Source: Locusta migratoria
Taxonomy: Eukaryota > Arthropoda > Insecta > Orthoptera > Acrididae
Assembly: GCA_026315105.1 (NCBI GenBank)
Contig: CM048753.1
Location: forward strand, 72,135,047-72,199,046
DNA: 64,000 nt
Reading direction: 5' to 3'
The notes below the pieces were generated by a model. It was not told where the DNA came from. It saw only the letters and a list, made by a program, of their open reading frames with translations, and ran no database searches. Position 1 is the first letter of the stretch. The number at the start of each line of letters is the position of its first letter. Below are positions 54,290 through 64,000 of the stretch, piece after piece. Both the position numbers and the translations under genes were made by a program.

Positions 54290-55940
54290 TAAACAACCGA
54301 CGACAGTACTGCTAAGGCAGAATTACTAAACACAGCTTTCCGAAATTCTTTCACCAAAGAAGACGAAGTGAACACTTCAGTATTCAATCCAAGAACAGAT
54401 GCCAGCATGCGAAACTTAGAAGTAGATGTTCCTGGAGTAGTAAAACAACTTAAGTCTAAACAAAAATAAATCTTCCGGGCCAGATTGTATACCAACTAGA
54501 TTCCTCTCAGAGTATGCTGATGAAATAGCTCCGTACTTAGCTATAATTTACAACCGATCACTCAGCGAAAGATCTGTACCCAAAGACTGGAAAGTTGCCC
54601 AAATTACTCCAATATTCAAGAAAGGCAATAGGAGTGATCCCCAAAATTACAGGCCTATCTCATTGACGTCGATTTGCAGTAGGATTTTGGAACATATACT
54701 TTGTTCGAATATTATGTACTACCTCGAAGAGAACGACCTATTAACCAATAGTCAGCACGGATTCAGAAAGTATCGCTCTTGCGAAACACAGCTTGCCCTT
54801 TATTCACATGAAGTGTTAAGTGCCATCGACAAGGGATCTCAAATCGATTCTATATTTCTGGATTTCCGGAAGGCTTTTGATACTGTACCCCACAAGCGGC
54901 TTCTAATGAAATTGCGTGCTTATGGAATATATCCCCAATTGTGCGATTGGATTCACGATTTCCTATCAGAAAGGACACAGTTCGTTGTAATTGACGGTAA
55001 GTCATCGAGTAAAACAGAAGTGATATCTGGCGTTCCACAGGGAAGCGTTATTGGTCCCCTACTCTTCCTCGTGTTTATAAACGATTTAGGAGATAATCTG
55101 AATAGCTCCCTTAGACTGTTCGCGGATGATGCTGTCGTTTATCGGTTAGTGAAGTCAACAGAGGATCAAAAGCAACTGCAAAGCGATTTAGACAAAATTT
55201 CTACTTGGTGCGAAAATTGGCAATTGACACTAAATAAAGAAAAGTGTGAAGTAATACACATGACCACTAAAAGAAATCCGCTGAACTTCAATTACGTGAT
55301 AAATCAGTCAAACCTTAAGGTCGTAAATTCTACCAAATACCTAGGAGTTACAATTACGAACAACTTTGACTGGAGAGAACACATAGAAAATATTGTGGGG
55401 AAGGCGAACCAAAGGTTACGTTTCATTGGGAGAACTCTTAGACGATGCACCAGCTCCACCAAAGAGACTGCCTACATCACACTTGTGCGTCCTCTCCTGG
55501 AGTACTGTTGCCCCTTGTGGGATCCTCACCAGGTGGGACTGACGGAAGATATTGAGAAGGTTCAGAGAAGGGCAGCTCGTTTTGTTTTATCACGTTACGG
55601 GGGGAAAAGCGTCACGGAAATGTTGCACGAATTGGGGTGGAAATCATTAAAAGAAAGACGTTATTCATTGCGGCGTGATCTGTTTGCGAAGTTTCAATCA
55701 CCGACTTTTAGTTCTGAATGTGAAAATATTCTGCTAGCACCCACCTACTTAGGGAGACATGACCATCCCAATAAAATAAGAGAAATCAGATCGAAAACGG
55801 AACGATTTAGGTGTTCTTTCTTCCCGCGCGCTATTAGAGAATGGAACGGTAGAGAAAAGTTATGAAGGTGGTTAATGAACCCTCTGCCAGGCACTTAAAT
55901 GTGATTTGCAGAGTATCGATGTAGATGTAGATGTAGAAGA
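54290..55940 (+). mobile_element. CR1-like LINE, longest copy in the window
   Basis: 5'-truncated in the linker after the endonuclease. The RT is complete, and the 3' UTR with GTAGATGTAGATGTAG tail ends at 55937. The linker 54373-54530 matches 3948-4080. Confidence 0.88.
54459..55865 (+). pseudogene. CR1-type reverse transcriptase, nearly intact domain
   Basis: A frame continuous from NKNKSSGPDCIPTRFL (54459) to IREWNGREKL (TGA at 55865) gives ~468 codons without a stop. Blocks in order: WKVAQITPIFKKGNRSDPQN, YRPISLTS, HGFRKYRSCETQLAL, FLDFRKAFDTVPHKRLL (first catalytic Asp), GVPQGSVIGPLLFLVFINDL, FADDAVVYRL (Asp pair, 55123), CENWQLTLNKEKCEVIHM, KYLGVTI and EYCCPLWDPHQVGLTEDIEK. A 2-base loss near 54457 separates it from the linker (compare 4010), and the endonuclease is missing. 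Synthesis of a full ORF2 protein is therefore impossible, though the RT motifs are all preserved. Confidence 0.9.
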
Positions 55941-56518
55941 GGCAAATAGAGAAATGAACACGAGAAGTAGCGTCTACAACAGGGTAATTTATTCATTAAA
56001 TTTAGTGTGATAGGAACTGACTAAAAATCATCTATGGATTGGAACTCTACTTCATTTCCTTTGAGTTCTCTTCAAGTATAAACGACACGAACTTTAGTAT
56101 AAAGTATTAATTAAAGTAATTAATCATTACTGAAGACCATAACAACAACAACAAACAAAAATTCAAATGCAATGAGGCAAATGATCTCGTGTCACTAATA
56201 GTTATGTTACACAATCATAAAATGAAACATTTTGAACTTCCTGTCCACCAGTAATGCCTGAAGTAGCTCGTTTTGAAGAGCTGCCACTATTGTGAAAACC
56301 TGATATTTCTTTCATTCAATCGTATATCGTCTTGACTAACAAACTGTTAAACAATAGGAACTATCTCTGAACACAACTTGTAAGGCTACTTGTACTCCTG
56401 ACAAATATAAATGGAAAGACAGTATTCGTTCTTTATAAATGCTGAGCAGCTCTTCAACATAATGTTTCACGTATACTTCAATAGTCTAACTGACTATCAA
56501 ATGAGTACATATACCTCA
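55941..56518. other. AT-rich; short RTE tail remnant
   Basis: GAAGACCATAACAACAACAAC at 56132-56153 equals the extreme 3' end of the RTE family. Nothing else was recognised. Confidence 0.5.
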
Positions 56519-58622
56519 TCTAATATATAAAGCAGAGTGTCCGTATATTTGTACGTGTTGCATACTGAAACGTTTTAATATATTTTAAGGAATTACAGTT
56601 TATTCTACCGATACTCAGCTTTTTAACGTTACGTTGTATGGGGGTTCTGCTCGCTGCAACATTATTCTCCTGGGGCGTCGTGGTAGAAATAAATAGTCGA
56701 TATGTACAATTTTTCACTTCTTCTTTAATTTAAATCAAACTTCTTCTCCACCAAAATCGTACACAAATTACCACAACAACACAGACTGACATATATTCCA
56801 CAGTACTCGACAAACGACTGAAACTCGAACTCCCCCACGCAAGGCGGTGAGGCAAATATATAACATCGACAATAATGACGTTACATTATCCATTGTTCAT
56901 AACAATTGAATATAGTAATTTACAATTAACGAACACAACAATAAAACATTTCATGTACACACAAACAATCACAATATAAAATGAAAACTATACATACAAT
57001 AATTTTCGAGCACCTATCTTTTTAAGTTTTAATCGCGCTACTTTTTATTTGACAACAAATCAAAGTGTTAAATATCAATTAATTAGATAACGAGTACATC
57101 ATACATGTTCCTAACATATATTGAACTACCAATTATCTTGGCAATTCTCAAAATAAGTTCAAAATCTCACGACAGTCAATATATACAAAGAATTCAATAT
57201 TGATAATTAATGTAATAATCGAAATAACACAATTAGCTGGTCAACACAACTTGTTTATGAGCCTAACATATATACAATGCTATTTATTTTCGTTTATTTA
57301 TGTTTTACAGAAGTTTTTATCTTTCGTCTGTCTATTTATTGAAATTTACAATGACAAAAGTATTGTTTATAGAACTGTCTGGAAACATCTTATACAAATC
57401 TTTTAATTAATGAAATCTATCACTTGTTTTGATCACAATATCACCCTGACACTGTCCTACACTGATTCCTAGGCTGGCTATTTCGTTTTTACCTTCACAT
57501 GCAACATATATCACAACTGAACCACACGATTCCGGGTCCCACGCAAACGGTATCGTATGATAACATTGAGATGAGGGGGTCAGCAGTATCGTCACAATAC
57601 AAATCTACAGTTTTGTTCTAATCTGTATGAAATTTTGTACACGTAAGCTTCAATCCATGAGGACGGTCGCCGTAATCGTAAGAATTACACACGATATATA
57701 GGTCACGAGATATGACGTTATAAACAATGAGATGTGTCTAAAACTGCTGCATTTAGCTACAATGCTGCTCAATTTCTCCTAAACCACTGGACGGATTCCA
57801 ACCAAATTTGGTACACATATTCTTTACGTGAGATAACAATTGCTGTACGAGTACGAACCACACACAACTCATGGTTCAGGAGATATAACGTCGTAAACAA
57901 TAAGTAATCGCAGAAAACTGTCACATAGTGCGGCAAGACTTTATAAATACGCTATATGAGAATAAGAGTACTTAACGACTTGCAACAAACTTTAAACATA
58001 ATTTCAAACCTTTATTAAACTTTTTCTCGCTGACACCCATAGCAAAATGATGAAAGGAAAAAAGTTTCTCGCTTACTACATTTTCTCTGTTTATGGAGTA
58101 AAACTGCGGCATTTGGTATGACGCTACAATTTATAATTTGTACACTACAAATTGTAGCCGCAGGAAATTATACAGACAGTATACACACATATAGTTGAAT
58201 GTACAATCTAAATTGCATCACAGTACGACACATAATTCATGAGATATGAGCACATAAATAGTAACGTTCCGCTGTTCATGGACTAAAATTACGGCATTCG
58301 GATGACGTTACAATTTATAATTTGTACACTACAAACTGTAGCCGCTGGAAATTTTATAGACAGTATACGCTTATATACTTGAGTGTACCTTCTAAATTGT
58401 ACGACAGTACGAGACGTAGTTCACGAGATACGAGCACATAAACAATAACGTTCATGGAAAACCGCCACATCACGCACCAAGTTTCAATCTATTACTTCTT
58501 TACTACTAATTGTGTTCCCAAGAGATTTTACAGACATACAGTCCTTATACAAATAAATATATAGCTGAAAAATGGCAGGAATAAATAAATAAGTACCCGG
58601 GCAGCGCCGGGTTTTCAGCAAG
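56519..58622 (+). mobile_element. Helitron containing a solo LTR
   Basis: It begins TCTAATATATAAAGCAGAGT after host A and ends with the ACCCGGGCAGCGCCGGGT hairpin and TTTTCAGCAAG (canonical CTAG altered) before host T. Without the LTR and its duplication it is ~1,069 bp, collinear with 59041-60072. Confidence 0.9.
56566..57596. mobile_element. Solo LTR, 1,031 bp, ATAC target duplication
   Basis: It starts TGAAACGTTT and ends CGTCACA, and is flanked by ATAC at 56562-56565 and 57597-57600. Excision gives GTTGCATACAAATCTACAG, exactly the sequence of the intact Helitron at ~59087. TG...CA ends plus a 4-bp duplication fit a Gypsy-type LTR. No internal retroviral-type genes are present. Confidence 0.9.
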
Positions 58623-58684
58623 TTACCTATATAATACACAATTTATCTCGTGACAACACTCGTATTTATCTGACGCTTGCCACT

Positions 58685-58889
58685 TCAAATAAATGTTCAA
58701 ATGTTTGTTAAGCTTATGGGACTTAACTACGGGGTCATCAGTCCCTAAACTTACAAACTACTTATGAAGTACTTACGAACTAGGACGGCACAAATATCCA
58801 TGCCCGAGGGGGGATTCGAACCCCCAACCGTAGTGGCCGTGCAGACCGTGACTGGAGCGCCTCAGTCCCCTCGGCCACCGCGGCCGGCT
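58685..58889 (-). mobile_element. tRNA-Leu-like SINE, family B
   Basis: The target duplication CGCTTGCCACT is at 58674-58684 and 58890-58900. Confidence 0.93.
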
Positions 58890-59040
58890 CGCTTGCCACT
58901 ATCATGGCGACCGGCCAGAGGTGCAAATTATACCGCGACAGTACCGCCATTAGGGAGTGTGGTTTATTTTACAAGGTGTTTGGATATAATGGACTGTGAA
59001 TACGAGATAGTAGCTAGAACTAGACGCAGTAGACATACCA

Positions 59041-60072
59041 TCTAATATATAAAGCAGAGTGTCCGTATGTGTGTACGTGTTGCATACAAATCTACAGTTT
59101 TGTTCCAATCTTTATGAAATTTTGTACACGTAAACTTCCATCCATGAGGACGGTCGCCGTAAGTGTAAGAATCACATACGATATACAGTTCACGAGATAT
59201 GACGTCAAAAACAATGAGATGCGCGAAAAACTGCTGCATATTGCGACAATGCTGCTCATTTTCTCCTAAACCATTGGACCCATTTCAACCAAATTTAGTA
59301 CACACATTCCTTACCGTGAGGTACCAATTGCTGCATGGTTAAGAATCACATACGGCACATGGTTCCATAGATATTACGTCATAACCAATAGAAATCGCAA
59401 AAAATGCCATATAATGCGGCGAGACTTTCGAAATACACTGTATGAGAACGACAGTACTTAGCGACTTGCAACAAACTTTAAACATAATTTCCAGTCTTTA
59501 TTAAACTTTTTCTCGCTGGCAACCATAGTGAAATGATGAAAGGAAAAAAGTTTCTCACTTACTACTTTTCCGCTGTTTATGGAGTAAAACTACGGCTCTC
59601 GCTATGACGTTACAATTTATAATTTGAGCACTACAAATTGTAGCGACAGGAAATTTTACAGACAGTATGCACACGTATAGTTGAGTTTACCTTCTAAATT
59701 GTATCACATTCCGACACGTAGTTCATGAGGTATGAGCACACAAACAGTAACGTTCCGCTGTTCATGGACTAAAACTACGGTATTCGGTATGACGTTGCGA
59801 TTTATAATTTCTGCACTACAAATTGTAACCGCAAGAAATTTTACAAACAGTATGCAAGCATATAGTTGATTGTAACTTCTAAATTGTACCACAGTATGAC
59901 ACGTAGTTCATGAGGTATGAGCACATCCAAGTTACAATCTACTACTTCTATACTACTAATTGTGTGCCCAAGAGCCTTTACAGAGATACAGTTCTTATAC
60001 GACTGAATATATACCTGAGAAATGGCAGGAATAAATAAATAAATACCCGGTCAACGGCGGGTTTTCAGCTAG
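59041..60072 (+). mobile_element. Complete non-autonomous Helitron (reference copy)
   Basis: It starts TCTAATATATAAAGCAGAGT directly after A (59040). It ends with a CCCGGTCAACGGCGGG hairpin then TTTTCAGCTAG at 60072, before T. The 1,032 bp have no coding. Internal blocks repeat at ~200-base intervals with variations (CATAGTTGATTGTAACTTCT / TATAGTTGAGTTTACCTTCT; TTCATGAGGTATGAGCACA). Confidence 0.95.
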
Positions 60073-61449
60073 TTACAGATATTTTTCCGGAATCTCCTAG
60101 ATTCACATTGTGAAGAGACCTGTGACATACCAAATTTCAGATGACAAATGATGACAGAAATTAGTCTGGGGCGTACGGTGAATGGATTAGTTGTGTGGAG
60201 CAGTTCGTTAATGGGCTATAGCGGAGGTTCAGAACTTTTTTGAACTCGTGACCCCCATCGAAGTAAAAACATTTTGGCGACCCACATTTGCCTTCCTGAA
60301 AGATAACAAAACTATGTGTGTAATTGCGAAGGCTACAAATTAATTTCATTCTGTTGATACAACGTTCCTGAAAAAAAAGGTATTGTTCATTATAGGATTA
60401 ATTGTTGTCCATTTTTCTGAATGGAACACTTGTGACATACTGTGGATACTTTATTATTATTATTTTAAATTAGTATAATAACCTTTACTGCTGCTTATTA
60501 GCTTTATTCAATTGTCCACTACAGCTGCTTCGCCGTATTTGGCATAGTCAAGTGGTCTGCAATAGTTAAATAAATTATGTGAAAATATTTTTTTCGAAAC
60601 AAATAGGGAGTACATTATAAAGTTTTAAATTTATTACTTACTTTCTATTTGTTGTTAATAACACAGCGTCTATACCTCTATATGATTTTAATAGGTACTT
60701 TCTTAGAAAGTCGTTTTTAATAATTTTTGAAGTAATGACTTTCTTGTTTGGTAGCTCTTTTGATGCTATCCGTTTACAAAGATGTTATATTGCATTATAT
60801 CTTTGGTAAAGATCTAGCTTCTCTGTGGCTGTCTCAAACACCGTTTTTGTTCATGCCTATGCAACGACACGTGTTACATTAACAAATCACAGTCACTTTA
60901 ATTCAATGCGACGTACACCGTGTTCCACCGGCTAAATATTTACAAACACACTGTACCACTCGATTCAACTTGGTGCAGTCTACGACGAGCAACCACACGT
61001 GGCGATTGCCACACACAAATCTAAAGTCACCACCTCGAGATCCACATGCCGACTGATGCAGAGCGACGCCGCCCGGCCAGCTACCCCACTTGCTCCCGCC
61101 TCGTCACTTCCTGCCCTCGCGCGTGCGCACGCCAAAAGCTCAACTGCTTGGGTTTTATCCCCTACGTCATCAACTTCCCCATGTGAGCTGTTCTAACCGA
61201 TTTGCGCTCAGCCAATACATTACTAAAACTTTATTTAAAATCAAAATAATTAAACTACACATTAAATAAATGTCTTCTTACGTTTTTATGTTAGTAGAAA
61301 CATCCTTTGTACTATTTATTATAATCTTGCAATTTCTTATATCACAGATAAGTGATTTAACTGAATATTTCAAGGTAAAATACACAAGTTGAATTGAAAA
61401 TAAAATGAGAAATAGTTAATATATTATTTGTATAAACAAACACTGCCAT
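60073..61449. other. Mostly unassigned; GC-rich patch at 60980-61190
   Basis: AGGTTCAGAACTTTTTTGAA with CTCGTGACCCCCATCGAAG (60226-60262) resembles the end of hAT elements of the type that starts with a 'GGTTCTCAACCTTTTTG' word, but I found no partner end. The GC-rich patch has no convincing exon. Confidence 0.4.
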
Positions 61450-61978
61450 GCTAGTTGTGTAACTGTCTTGTATTTTCAGGCATAACTGCGGTTTGCTTGC
61501 GGCCAACATGCCACACTAGATCATCAGTTACACTGCCTTTTCGTTGAAATTTTGCGAAGAGCGTACGAATTGTTTTCGCATCGGGTCATTTTGGAACATT
61601 AAATCGTGCTTGAAAACGTGGCCTTGTTGCCGTAGGACTCTCTTCTAACCTGTGGTACTCTAGCACCAGAAAAACGCGTTGTTCAAAGGAGTACATGGTT
61701 TTAATCTCTTCCTTTGGTACGCTAACCTCCTTTCACGTTTCAATAGTGGAACTGATTGCTCTGGGCTTCAAATCACTATTTATACTAGGCATTACGTATC
61801 GCTATTACAGTGCCATATATCAGTAGCTTTCGTAACTATTATTTCAAACTACTGTATAAACGAGTTAAAGCTTTTACAATAAATATACCGTTTACTGCAT
61901 TCCTCTGTCGATCTTTGTTTTCGAGGTATTTAATTTTGTAATCGAGGAGTCCTTTTCCGGACACCCTGTAGGCATCAC
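61450..61978 (-). pseudogene. mariner-type element, 5' end with transposase N-terminus
   Basis: The minus strand starts at 61978 next to TA with CAGGGTGTCCGGAAAAGGAC, then a long terminal repeat shared with 34280-34345 and 34930-34965. The frame MYSFEQRVFLVLEYHRLEES, FQARFNVPK, stop, PDAKTIRTLFAKFQRKGSVT, DDLVWHVGRK is the N-terminal helix-turn-helix of this transposase family (EQRVFxVxxY...FxARF...TIRxLxxKFxxxGSV). It is truncated at ~61450. Confidence 0.78.
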
Positions 61979-62044
61979 AGAGCTTCTCTTAAAACAAGGC
62001 TTTGCCATCATTACCTTTCCATGTTTTCCATGTTAGATGGCATC

Positions 62045-62090
62045 CTGCTGGCCAGGGACGGCGTCTGTTCGTGTAGACATAGTGCGGCAG
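62045..62090 (-). pseudogene. BTB exon copy 0, degenerate
   Basis: The acceptor TTACAATAG is retained, and the exon starts CTGCCGCACTATGTCTACAC. About 31 bases of the exon centre are deleted, and the donor reads CAG|GATG instead of GTATG. It cannot be spliced like the others. Confidence 0.85.
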
Positions 62091-62381
62091 CTATTGTAAC
62101 TGTATGGAGAGTGTCTTAATTGTGTATTCTGCACATCTGTTCGACGCCCTTTCTCGAAAACGGGAACGACCTGCGCCATTTTGCAATCTTTTAGAACACT
62201 GTGCTCTTTTAGAGACCTACGGTACACCACTGCAGGAAGGAAGGCAAGTTCCTTCGTGTACTATTGTATCTCATCTGGTCCTGCGGCCTTTCCTCGTTGG
62301 AGCGGTTTTTCTATCCCTCTGTCAATTATTTCGATATCTGTCAATTTGCAACTTGTGTGTCAAAGTGTCGTTCTCCCATAC

Positions 62382-62458
62382 CTGTTGGCCAGGGCGAGCA
62401 GCTCCTCCGCCATCTCGGACAGCGCCAGCATCTGGTCGGTGTAGACGTAGCGCAGCAG
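62382..62458 (-). CDS. BTB-domain end exon, copy 1
   Basis: The 77-bp exon lies between acceptor ACAATAG and donor GTATGG. It encodes LLRYVYTDQMLALSEMAEEL then LALAN plus two bases (AG) of the next codon. BTB domains of SPOP-type proteins end in a matching 'MLRFIYTG...MADDLLAAADKY' helix pair, so this is the last piece of a BTB fold that binds cullin 3. Phase 0 entry and phase 2 exit join to 50415 (AG+G = Arg, then Tyr-Glu-Leu). It is the intact copy nearest to that exon. Confidence 0.8.
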
Positions 62459-62734
62459 CTATTGTAAGTCTATGGAAAGTGTCTTAATTGTGAATTCTGC
62501 ACACTTTTCGAAAACCTGGATGACATGCGCCATTTTGCAACCTTTAGGAACACTGTGCTCTTTTAGAGACCTACGGTACACCACTGCAAGAATGGGGCAA
62601 GTTCCTTCGCGTACTATTGTATCTCATCTGGTCCTGCAGCCTTTCCTCGTTGGAGCGGTTTTTCTATCCCTCTGTCAATTATTTCGATATCTGACAATTT
62701 GCAACTTGTGTGTCAAAGTGTCGTTCTCCCATAC

Positions 62735-62811
62735 CTGTTGGCCAGGGCGAGCAGCTCCTCCGCCGTCACGGACAGCGCCGGCATCTGGTCGGTGTAGACG
62801 TAGCGCAGCAG
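62735..62811 (-). CDS. BTB-domain end exon, copy 2
   Basis: 77 bp with the same splice sites. Protein differences from copy 1: Pro for Leu at residue 11 (DQMPAL), and Val-Thr for Glu-Met at residues 15-16 (SVTAEE). There are no stops. Confidence 0.78.
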
Positions 62812-63102
62812 CTATTGTAAGTCTATGGAAAGTGTCTTAATTGTGTATTCTGCACATGTGTTCGACGACCCTTCTTGAAAACGGGGATGACCTGCGCCAT
62901 TTTGCAGTGTTTAGGAACACTGTGCTCTTTTAGAGACCTACGGCACACCACGGCAAAAAGGGGAGCAAGTTCCTTCGCGTACTATTGTATCTCATCTGGT
63001 CCTGCGGCCTTTCCTCCTTGGAGCGGTTTTTCTATCCCTCTGTCAATTATTTCGATATCTGTCAATTTGCAACTTGTGTGTCAAAGTGTCGTTCTCCCAT
63101 AC

Positions 63103-63179
63103 CTGTTGGCCAGGGCGAGCAGCTCCTCCGCCATCTCGGACAGCGCCGGCGTCTGGTTGGTGTAGACGTAGCGCAGCAG
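63103..63179 (-). CDS. BTB-domain end exon, copy 3
   Basis: 77 bp, splice sites intact. It reads YVYTNQTPALSEMAEELLAL; Asn replaces Asp at residue 8, and Thr-Pro replaces Met-Leu at residues 10-11. Confidence 0.78.
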
Positions 63180-63470
63180 CTATTGTAAGTCTATGGAAAG
63201 TGTCTTAATTGTGTATTCTGCATATCTGTTCGACGCCCCTTCTTGAAAACGGGGATGACCTGCGCCATTTTGCAATCTTTAGGAACACTGTGCTCTTTTA
63301 GAGACCTACGGTACACCACGGCAAGAAGGGGGGCAAGTTCCTTTGTGTACTATGGTATGTCATCTGGTCCTGTGGCCTTTCCTCGTTTGAGCGGTTTTTC
63401 TATCCCTCTGTCAATTATTTCGATATCTGCCATTTTCAAACTTGTGTGGCAAAGTGTCGTTCTCCCATAC

Positions 63471-63547
63471 CTGTTGGCCAGGGCGAGCAGCTCCTCCGCC
63501 ATCAAGGACAACGCCGGCGTCTGGTCGGTGTAGACGTAGCGCAGCAG
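63471..63547 (-). CDS. BTB-domain end exon, copy 4
   Basis: 77 bp, splice sites intact. It reads YVYTDQTPALSLMAEELLAL; Leu replaces Glu at residue 15. Confidence 0.78.
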
Positions 63548-63836
63548 CTATTGTAACTGTATGGAAAGTGTCTTAATTGTGTATTCTGCACATCTGTCCG
63601 ACGCCACTTTTCGAAAACCTGGATGACCTGCGCCATTTTGCAACCTTTAGGAACACTGCTCTTTTAGAGACCTACGGTACACCACGGCAAGAAGGGGGGC
63701 AAGTTCCTTCGCGTACTATTGTATCTCATCTGGTCCTGCGGCCTTTCCTCGTTGGAGCGGTTTTTCTATCCCTCTGTCAATTATTTCGTTATCTGCCATT
63801 TTGCAACTTGTGCGGCAAAGTGTCGTTCTCCCATAC

Positions 63837-63913
63837 CTGTTGGCCAGGGCAAGTAGCTCCTCTGCCATCTCGGACAGCGCTGGCGTCTGGTCGGTGTAGA
63901 CATAGCGCAGCAG
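63837..63913 (-). CDS. BTB-domain end exon, copy 5
   Basis: 77 bp, splice sites intact. It reads YVYTDQTPALSEMAEELLAL. Compared with copy 4 it has several third-position changes (TAT, CCA, GCA, CTA, CTT) and no coding damage. This hints that selection has acted since duplication. Confidence 0.78.
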
Positions 63914-64000
63914 CTATTGTAACTGTATGGAAAGTGTCTTAAATGTGTATCTTGCACATCTGTTCGACCCCCCTTCTTGAAAATGGGGATAACCTGCGCC

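Larger units (their letters stand above)
50416..62381 (-). other. Inferred ~12-kb intron of the BTB/BACK gene
   Basis: The interval runs between the donor of the nearest intact BTB exon (GTATGG at 62381) and the acceptor at 50416. It is filled with SINEs, a Kolobok-like element, a CR1 LINE, two Helitrons and a mariner piece. I see no further exon of this gene inside it. It is inferred from splice signals and phase only. Confidence 0.5.
62020..64000 (-). repeat. ~368-bp tandem array: BTB exon + intronic LINE piece
   Basis: Unit starts (exon 5' ends) are at 62090, 62458, 62811, 63179, 63547 and 63913, giving periods of 368, 353, 368, 368 and 366. The array continues past 64000. Each unit contains the 77-bp exon and, in the intron, an antisense-free minus-strand RT fragment of another LINE: KAAGPDEI, YAKELAPLLAVVYRRSL, LQNGAGH/KMAQVVPVF in decayed form (e.g. 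62033-62230). The LINE insertion therefore preceded amplification. Confidence 0.93.

Noticed and set aside
60226..60262. Complete hAT element starting at the AGGTTCAGAACTTTTTTG word
   Set aside because: No inverted partner or 8-bp duplication could be found downstream.
62104..62487. Plus-strand protein genes of ~96-127 codons repeated through 62-64 kb
   Set aside because: They are shadows of the minus-strand exon and LINE piece in each tandem unit. Coding logic and splice sites fit only the minus strand.

Overview
This is an arthropod nuclear-genome window, most probably from an insect with a large, transposon-rich genome such as an orthopteran. That attribution is inference from the mix of TE families; no taxonomic marker gene is present. 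Nearly all of the 64 kb is nested transposable elements. The ORFs are mostly broken transposase or reverse-transcriptase pieces, and I see no bacterial, CRISPR or operon features.

The clearest host-gene signal is on the minus strand. A BACK-like (SPOP-type BTB protein) coding exon lies at 50145-50415. At 62045-63913 a tandem array of ~368-bp units each carries a 77-bp exon encoding the end of a BTB domain: five intact copies and one degenerate copy, running on past the window end. Splice sites and codon phase join any one of these exons to the 50415 exon. Two copies used in series would break the frame, so use must be mutually exclusive or only one copy is used. A ~24-copy, 57-bp minisatellite begins exactly at the stop codon of the downstream exon.

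Layout: 1-4.7 kb holds a palindromic Penelope-like fragment, tRNA-derived SINEs, a MITE and a CR1-like LINE interrupted by a 410-bp palindrome. 4.7-7.8 kb holds Helitrons with a nested DNA transposon. 8.2-9.5 kb is a complete mariner. 9.65-12.95 kb is a near full-length RTE LINE with only two in-frame stops. 13.6-16 kb holds nested inverted-repeat elements. 16.3-17.9 kb is a Harbinger-like element. 18-20.3 kb is a LINE RNase H region broken by insertions. 21.5-25 kb holds a Helitron, a piggyBac remnant and a Tc1 element that splits a possible host exon. 25-27.3 kb holds LINE 3' ends, and 28-35 kb a stack of hAT, pogo and mariner elements with a tandem duplication. 35.4-40.2 kb holds a LINE tandem array and a chimeric LINE. 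40.2-48.8 kb holds an inverted-repeat element and several LINE pieces. 48.8-50.4 kb is the minisatellite plus host exon. 50.5-53.2 kb is an inverted SINE pair with a Kolobok-like element. 54.3-55.9 kb is the best CR1 copy. 56.5-60.1 kb holds two Helitrons, one carrying a solo LTR. 61.4-64 kb is a mariner 5' end and the exon array.

Nine copies of one tRNA-Leu-like SINE are scattered through the window, most with clear target-site duplications. These, with the nested insertions, give relative ages for many of the elements.
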